Shown piece after piece: positions 58,239-62,771 of a stretch of DNA of 62,771 bases. The position numbers and the translations under genes were made by a program. Origin of the DNA: an uncultured Eubacteriales bacterium (lineage in GTDB: Bacteria; Bacillota; Clostridia; Oscillospirales; Oscillospiraceae); the NCBI GenBank assembly GCA_900316205.1, contig ONBX01000021.1:1-62771 (forward strand). The letters run 5' to 3'. Below the pieces are notes generated by a model, which saw only the letters and a program-made list of their open reading frames with translations, made no database searches and was not told where the DNA came from. Every line of letters begins with the position of its first letter. Position 1 is the first letter of the stretch.

Positions 58239-59528
58239 ATGAAGAAGACGATGGCATGGATCCTTTGTCTCGCGCTGCTGGTAGGCGTCGCGGTGTTAGC
58301 TGTCAGGTGTAACCGGAGTGAGGACCCGGAACAGGCGGAGACCGCCGGTGAAACGGCGTCTGTGACGACGGAGACCGAAGCGGCTGAGAAGGTTCCGGAA
58401 GCAGGGCCGGCTGCGGAGGAGACCGCTTCCAAAGCGGACACGGCCACGGAAGAGACCACAACGGTGGAGACCCGGGTGACAGGGATCCAGAAGTACGGCA
58501 ACGTGGAGCTGGAGGTCAAGGCTACGGAACTGCTGGAGTTGGGCTTTGCCTACGGAGACCTGCTGCGTGTGGAGCTGGCCGGACAGAGCCTGGAAATGCC
58601 GCTTTGCTCCAATTACTCCGATGTGGAGAGCGGCTGCATGGTCTGCAGAGCCCTGAAGGATGACAATACGGACAAGGTCTCCATCGCCGTCAACATGGGC
58701 GACATGGCTTCCGGCATCGGCCTTGCGGAAAAAACCACCATCGAGGAGGAACCTGGCTACCGCTGGGATCTTCTCCTGGAGGAACCGGTCACCGTCACCA
58801 TTTCCATGGCAGAGAAGGGCGCCTACGCCGACGAGTATCTGCTGCACCAGCTGGTGCGCACAGATGAGCGGGCGGATTATCCGACACTGACGGATGCGGA
58901 ATTTGCAAATTTCCGCATGATCGCCACCACAGGCATGGGGGAGGGCGTGCTGTATCGCTCCTCCTCGCCCATCAATCCCAAGCTGGACCGGAACCGGGAG
59001 GCGGACGCCGCAGCGGAGGCTGCAGGGATCCGCACCGTGCTGAATCTTTCGGACAGCGAGGATGTGATGCGCGCCTATGAGGGCTATGCGGGCAGCTACT
59101 ACAGCACCCTGGACGTGCTCCCCCTCAACCTTGGCGTTACATTCAGCAATGAGAGCTTCCGGGCGGGGCTTGCCGAGGGCTTGGCGTATCTGTCTACCCA
59201 TGAAGGACCCTATCTGGTCCACTGTAATGAGGGCAAAGACCGGGTAGGCTTCGTCGCGGCACTGCTGGAGAGCCTGATGGGGGCTTCTGCCGACGAGGTG
59301 ATGGCGGACTACATGCTTACCTATTATAATTACTTTGGCGTAGAGCCGGGAAGCGAGCGTTATGAGACCATCCTGGAGCGGAACATTGTGAAGACCCTGC
59401 AGGAGAGCTTTGGTGTGGAGGATCTCCGCGAGGCGGATCTATCCGTCTGTGCGGCAGACTACCTGCGTTCTCTGGGCCTGAGCGACGAGAGCATCGCGGC
59501 GCTCAAGCTTCGGCTCAGCGGGATGTGA
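58239..59528 (+). CDS. Secreted/anchored tyrosine phosphatase-like protein
   Basis: A 429-residue exported protein. A signal or anchor (MAWILCLALLVGVAVLAV) precedes an acidic Thr/Glu-rich linker to about residue 75. A beta-rich domain (GNVELEVKATELLELGFAYG, SNYSDVESGCMVCRAL, IAVNMGDMASGIGLAEK) resembles the C-terminal domain of SAM hydrolase/fluorinase-type proteins. A dual-specificity-phosphatase-like domain has YLVHCNEGKDRVGFVAALLE near residue 325, matching CX5R with Cys and Arg intact. The combination suggests an extracellular phosphatase acting on phosphotyrosine, inositol phosphates or nucleotides. ATG 58239 has GAGGAG. A strong terminator follows. Confidence 0.82.
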   Translation: MKKTMAWILCLALLVGVAVLAVRCNRSEDPEQAETAGETASVTTETEAAEKVPEAGPAAEETASKADTATEETTTVETRVTGIQKYGNVELEVKATELLELGFAYGDLLRVELAGQSLEMPLCSNYSDVESGCMVCRALKDDNTDKVSIAVNMGDMASGIGLAEKTTIEEEPGYRWDLLLEEPVTVTISMAEKGAYADEYLLHQLVRTDERADYPTLTDAEFANFRMIATTGMGEGVLYRSSSPINPKLDRNREADAAAEAAGIRTVLNLSDSEDVMRAYEGYAGSYYSTLDVLPLNLGVTFSNESFRAGLAEGLAYLSTHEGPYLVHCNEGKDRVGFVAALLESLMGASADEVMADYMLTYYNYFGVEPGSERYETILERNIVKTLQESFGVEDLREADLSVCAADYLRSLGLSDESIAALKLRLSGM

Positions 59529-59564
59529 GCCATACGTCTTGAGGAGACGTGCAGCAAACCAAGA

Positions 59565-59613
59565 AAAAACCTTGACAGTGAAAAACTCATTTTTTCACTG
59601 CCAAGGTTTTTCT
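59565..59613. terminator. Bidirectional terminator
   Basis: AAAAACCTTGACAGTGAAAA pairs with a complementary arm ending at 59609 (one wobble), between convergent genes. Confidence 0.8.
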
Positions 59614-59630
59614 TTAAGGAAGAGACGGCA

Positions 59631-60597
59631 TCAATCCGCGGAGGGTTCCCCGTCACGGAGCTTTTCTGCCAGGTCCGTGATGCTTTGGGCCATGTCGTCG
59701 TTCAGGCCAACGGCCCGGTCGGACAGGCTCTGCGGAACGAAGGCCTTGCTGCGGCTGAGGCGGACAAGGCGGATGTTCTCGTGCTCCCGCAGCAGCTTTT
59801 CAAAGGGGAAGCGGATGATGGTGGGGGTATTGAAGCCCACGCCCAGTTCCAGCAGCACGGTTTTCTTTCCCCGGCATTCCGAGAGGAAGCGGCTGAAGCG
59901 CTCCTCGGCGGCGTGCCAATCCTCATCCTCCACGAAGTAGTTGTCGCTGCGCAGATTCATGGCCATCTCGCCGCCGCATACCGGGCAGCGGGGGACCATG
60001 TGGGAGGGGATCCGTGCGTCCTTCCGCGCCTGGTCCATCTGGCGGAACATCTCCTCGGCGTCGTAGGTCTTGGGGTGGCAGCCCCGCTTGCACTGGATCC
60101 TCCGGTAGCTGCCCTGGGTGGCGAAAATCTGCTCCGGGGGGGAGGCCGGCCTTTTCAAACTGCCCGTCCACATTGGTGCTGAGCAGGAAGAGCTTTTTGC
60201 CCTTCAGCGCATCCAGCAGCGTTTTGTGCAGGGGCGTCACGTCCAGGTCGATGCCGGCGATCAGCGCCATGTGGGAGAAATAGGCCCAGCGGCTCTCCTC
60301 ATCGGGGAAGGGGTAGAAGCCCGCGGAATACATGTCCTGCATATAGGGCCCTTTCCCGTAGGCCTTCTGAAATTCACCGAAGTTTTCCTCGAAGAACTTG
60401 CCGCCGTATTGGGCTCCGGCGGCAGCGCTCATCCCGGTGCCTGCGCCCAGCAGCACATAGTCCGCCGCCCGGAGAAAGCCTGCGGCCCGGTCGATCTGCC
60501 CGGCATAGGGCAGGCCCTGGGTGATATAGTCCCCGGCGTAGTCAGCGGAGAGAAAGTCCGCAAAGCCCGTTTTCTTTCTGGCGTTTCGGTTGAACAT
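59631..60597 (-). pseudogene. SIR2-family protein with a frameshift in a G7 run
   Basis: Two frames encode one sirtuin-like protein of about 322 residues. The first (from ATG 60597) has the NAD motif LLGAGTGMSAAAGAQYGGKF near residue 50 and LLSTNVDGQFEKAGLP. The second has FATQGSYRRIQC and a zinc site (CKRGC, then CPVCGGEM). They join at a run of seven G at 60136-60142; six would restore the frame. Gln replaces the usual catalytic His (TQGSY), as in class M sirtuins (SirTM). AAGGAGG precedes the ATG. It could be a true null, a phase-variable gene or a sequencing error. Confidence 0.8.
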
Positions 60598-60680
60598 ACT
60601 ATGTGCCTCCTTGACATTTGCTGGGACCATTATAATAAATAGGATCGGTCCCTGCAAGCAGGTACTTTTTTGTTACCATG

Positions 60681-60709
60681 AAAACAACCCCGGCAGTGTT
60701 CTGCCGGGG
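60681..60709 (-). terminator. Terminator of the NUDIX operon
   Basis: CCCCGGCAG / CTGCCGGGG stem (60688-60709) followed on the minus strand by TTGTTTT. Confidence 0.75.
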
Positions 60710-60748
60710 CTGAAATCCGAATACGGAAAGCCGGAAGGGGAGGGAGGC

Positions 60749-61162
60749 TTATTCGCTGCGCCGCTTTAAACAGGCCTCCGCCTTGATCAGAACCTCCCGG
60801 ATCGCCGGATAGGTCATGATCGGCTCCGCCTCCTCAAAGGGGAGCCACGCAAGGGAAACCACTTCTCCCGGCTGGGGGATCAGATCCCAGGTGAGGGGCT
60901 GGGCCAGGAAGAAGACCACGGCCTTTTCCACATTGGGCTTGGGGGAGTAGACGGCGATCTCCCGGAAGGAGCAGTCCAGCGCCACCTCCAGGTTGGTTTC
61001 CTCCCGGATTTCCCGCAGGGCAGTCTCCTGCTCAGTCTCCCCGGCCTCCACATGGCCCTTGGGCAGCACATATTTGCCGGAGGGCGTGTGCTCCACCAGA
61101 TAGAGCCGCTGCCCGTCCCGGACGGTATAGACCACGGCGCCGCAGGATCGTTCGTATTTCAT
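60749..61162 (-). CDS. NUDIX hydrolase
   Basis: A 137-residue NUDIX protein. The box GHVEAGETEQETALREIREE near residues 36-55 retains the RExxEE core; the usual Gly after it is Asn (TNLEV). It resembles diadenosine tetraphosphate or nucleotide-sugar hydrolases. It begins MKYERSCGAVVYTV, typical for Ap4A hydrolases of the MutT type. It is last in a minus-strand group after the PHP and DeoR genes, with a 16-nt gap. Confidence 0.9.
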   Translation of the reverse strand: MKYERSCGAVVYTVRDGQRLYLVEHTPSGKYVLPKGHVEAGETEQETALREIREETNLEVALDCSFREIAVYSPKPNVEKAVVFFLAQPLTWDLIPQPGEVVSLAWLPFEEAEPIMTYPAIREVLIKAEACLKRRSE

Positions 61163-61178
61163 GGGAAAACCTCCTGCC

Positions 61179-61853
61179 TCATTCCAGCCCGATGAGGCTG
61201 TAGTTCCGGGAGCGGAGAAGGCGCATCATGCCCATGTCGTCGCTGGGAAGCTTTTCCGCAAGAATGCCGGTGATGGCGATGTCCTCGGTGCGGTGGCAGT
61301 CGGACCCGGCGGTGGCGATGAGACCGAATTCTTTTGCATAGTCCTGAGCCAGCTCGTTGCGGCTGTTGTGCCGGGGATTGGCGTTGTAGACCTCCACCCC
61401 GTCCAGATAGCGGGCGATGGCGGGGGTGCAGCCCCGGCGATAGGGGTGGGCCTGAATGATCAGGGCGCCGGCAGTCCGGGCAATGGGGGAGAAGGCGGCA
61501 ATGCCCATGCGGAAGATCTCCTCCGGCTCCGCAAGCAGGTCGTTCTGCCAGCCGTAGAGCAGATAGTCGTTCTCGCTCTCGTCAAAACGGAGCTCTGCGC
61601 CCTTGAAGACCTTGAGCCCCTGCTTTTCCCCCTCCTCCTTGACGAGTCGGTAGCCCTCCAGAAAAGCGCCGACCTTGTCTCCGGGGGCGGCGGGGTCGAT
61701 GCCCAGATAGTCAAAGGTGGTGCGGTTATAGTGATCAGTGACAATGAGGGCGCTGTAGCCCGCGGCCTTGTAGCCGACCACGATCTCCTCCGCCTTCAGC
61801 CATCCGCAGCGGCTTACATGGGTGGTGTGCAGATGGGGTTCGATCTTATACAT
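61179..61853 (-). CDS. PHP-domain phosphoesterase
   Basis: A 224-residue PHP metallophosphoesterase. Metal ligands are visible as HLHTTH (residues 7-12), VTDHYNR near residue 39, GAELRFDESE near residue 85, QAHPYRRG near residue 134 and AGSDCHRTED near residue 187. Stand-alone PHP proteins include histidinol phosphatase and RNase AM-type nucleases; the substrate is not determined. AAAGGAG precedes the ATG. It lies 28 nt after the DeoR gene. Confidence 0.87.
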   Translation of the reverse strand: MYKIEPHLHTTHVSRCGWLKAEEIVVGYKAAGYSALIVTDHYNRTTFDYLGIDPAAPGDKVGAFLEGYRLVKEEGEKQGLKVFKGAELRFDESENDYLLYGWQNDLLAEPEEIFRMGIAAFSPIARTAGALIIQAHPYRRGCTPAIARYLDGVEVYNANPRHNSRNELAQDYAKEFGLIATAGSDCHRTEDIAITGILAEKLPSDDMGMMRLLRSRNYSLIGLE

Positions 61854-61881
61854 CAGGAAACTCCTTTCAGAAATGATGGCA

Positions 61882-62640
61882 TTATTCCGCGATCTCCAAC
61901 AGGGTCCCGCTGCTGCGGCAGAGGGCTCGCAGGGCCTCGGGACAGGCGGCGTCGGTAATGAGCTGGTCGATATCTCCCAGGGTTGCGTAGCTCATGAGCC
62001 CGGTAGAGCCGAACTTGGCCGAATCGCACAGCAGGATGCGTTTTTCGCTCTGCTGCACGGCGAGACGCTTGATTTCAAAATCCAGATAGGAGGAGACGTT
62101 CAGCTTCCCGTCGGCAGAGAGACCGGTGGCGGCAAGCAGGGCCTTGCCGAAGTGGTAGCGGCCCAGAAACTCCAGGGTGCTCACATCGGCCACGGAGTTG
62201 GTCCTGCGGTTCAGCGCGCCGGGCAGCACGATCAACTCCAGATTGGGCTTCTTGGCAGCCTGGGCGATGATGGCCAGGTTCCCGGTGACGATGGTGGCGT
62301 GGATGTCCTGGGGCAGCATGTCCAGCAGATGCATGGTGGTGGTGCCCGCGTCCACAAAGAGGGTGTCCCGGTCGTTTACCAGGAAGGCGGCCTGGCGGGC
62401 GATGGCGATCTTGGCGTCGGTATGGAGCTTGGCCCGCTGGGCAAAGAGAGGGATCTCCTGCTGCAGCACCGAGCGCACCCCGCCGTAGACCTTCTCCACC
62501 GTGCCGGTCTTTTCCAGGAAGGCCAAATCCGCCCGGATGGTGTTCATGGAGACGGGGAAGGCGTCACACAGCTCCTGCATGGTGGCTGAGCCCCGGCGGG
62601 CGATGTAGGCGGCCATCTCTTTTCTGCGGTTTTCTCGCAT
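61882..62640 (-). CDS. DeoR-family transcriptional regulator
   Basis: A 252-residue DeoR regulator. The N-terminal HTH is RGSATMQELCDAFPVSMNTI followed by RADLAFLEKTGTVEKVYGGV. The C-terminal sugar-phosphate-sensor (DeoRC) domain has FVDAGTTTMHLLDMLP near residue 94, VLPGALNRRTNS, and KRILLCDSAKFGSTG near residue 200. It probably controls the PHP and NUDIX genes downstream in response to a phosphosugar. ATG 62640 has AAAGGAG; the longer upstream frame is not supported. In 62641-62771 I see no further gene. Confidence 0.92.
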   Translation of the reverse strand: MRENRRKEMAAYIARRGSATMQELCDAFPVSMNTIRADLAFLEKTGTVEKVYGGVRSVLQQEIPLFAQRAKLHTDAKIAIARQAAFLVNDRDTLFVDAGTTTMHLLDMLPQDIHATIVTGNLAIIAQAAKKPNLELIVLPGALNRRTNSVADVSTLEFLGRYHFGKALLAATGLSADGKLNVSSYLDFEIKRLAVQQSEKRILLCDSAKFGSTGLMSYATLGDIDQLITDAACPEALRALCRSSGTLLEIAE

Positions 62641-62771
62641 GGTCAGGCTCCTTTCCGGGTATCCTCCGTGAGGTTGAATTGCAAAGATAAGTTCCAGTCG
62701 GCGGTGCAGCCAGGTGGGAATTAAGATTGCAAAGCCTTTCATAGAATTAAAATATGCAAACACGGGTTCAA

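Overview
The window is G+C-rich DNA from a low-copy chromosomal region of a Firmicute. Features that point to the class Clostridia, and by gene style to the Oscillospiraceae/Ruminococcaceae, are the DnaD/DnaI-type replication pair, the maf-mreC-mreD-PBP2 block, a MazF/NdoA-type toxin, strong AGGAGG-like ribosome sites, sigma-A promoters, and many short palindromic intergenic repeats. No plasmid, phage or CRISPR module is visible. The only hint of an insertion sequence is a 28-codon C-terminal stub at the left edge.

Layout. 1-3.1 kb (minus): a CAT-like acyltransferase relative, a DnaC/DnaI-type helicase loader and a DnaD protein. 3.2-13.9 kb (plus): a U32 protein, maf, mreC, mreD, PBP2 (mrdA), methylglyoxal synthase, hisS and aspS, a cell-shape and translation block riddled with repeats. 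14.1-22.5 kb (plus): a lipoprotein with YD-like repeats, a YifB/ComM ATPase, a membrane acyltransferase, thiI, cinA and gluQRS. 22.7-29.7 kb (plus): an accessory run headed by a TetR gene with a perfect operator, followed by a P-loop kinase, a flavin reductase, a DUF3795 protein, an alpha/beta hydrolase and six GNAT acetyltransferases. 29.9-38.9 kb (minus): a zinc-ribbon membrane protein, a GT39/PMT-type glycosyltransferase, a HAD phosphatase, a small unknown, glycerol kinase, an alpha/beta hydrolase with a polytopic membrane domain, and a MarR regulator. 39.1-41.4 kb: a PocR-AraC regulator facing a glycerol-1-phosphate dehydrogenase-like gene. 41.6-50.6 kb (plus): plsC, an SDR reductase, mazF, a small ORF carrying a repeat, pyrimidine-nucleoside phosphorylase, an RCC1-like protein, an EF-G paralogue and an SGNH-like protein. 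50.6-56.9 kb: a 313-bp inverted-repeat element, a 1352-residue pseudo-P-type-ATPase, rlmB and a rhomboid-like zinc protein. 57.0-62.8 kb: tRNA-Pro(GGG), a truncated acyltransferase, an SGNH hydrolase, a tyrosine-phosphatase-like protein, a frameshifted sirtuin, and a NUDIX-PHP-DeoR group.

Functional links. The maf-mreCD-mrdA genes serve lateral wall growth. glpK, the PocR regulator and the G1P-dehydrogenase homologue suggest glycerol or diol metabolism feeding phospholipid synthesis, with plsC nearby. thiI, gluQRS, hisS, aspS, rlmB and the EF-G paralogue all belong to translation.

The most unusual observations are these: palindromic interspersed repeats that appear to have entered two protein-coding genes in frame; other repeats whose ends form the ribosome-binding sites of mrdA and aspS; a giant pseudo-P-type ATPase with four copies of a short acidic motif in a disordered N-terminal half; the 313-bp inverted-repeat element beside it; and a frameshifted sirtuin carrying Gln at the usual catalytic His position.
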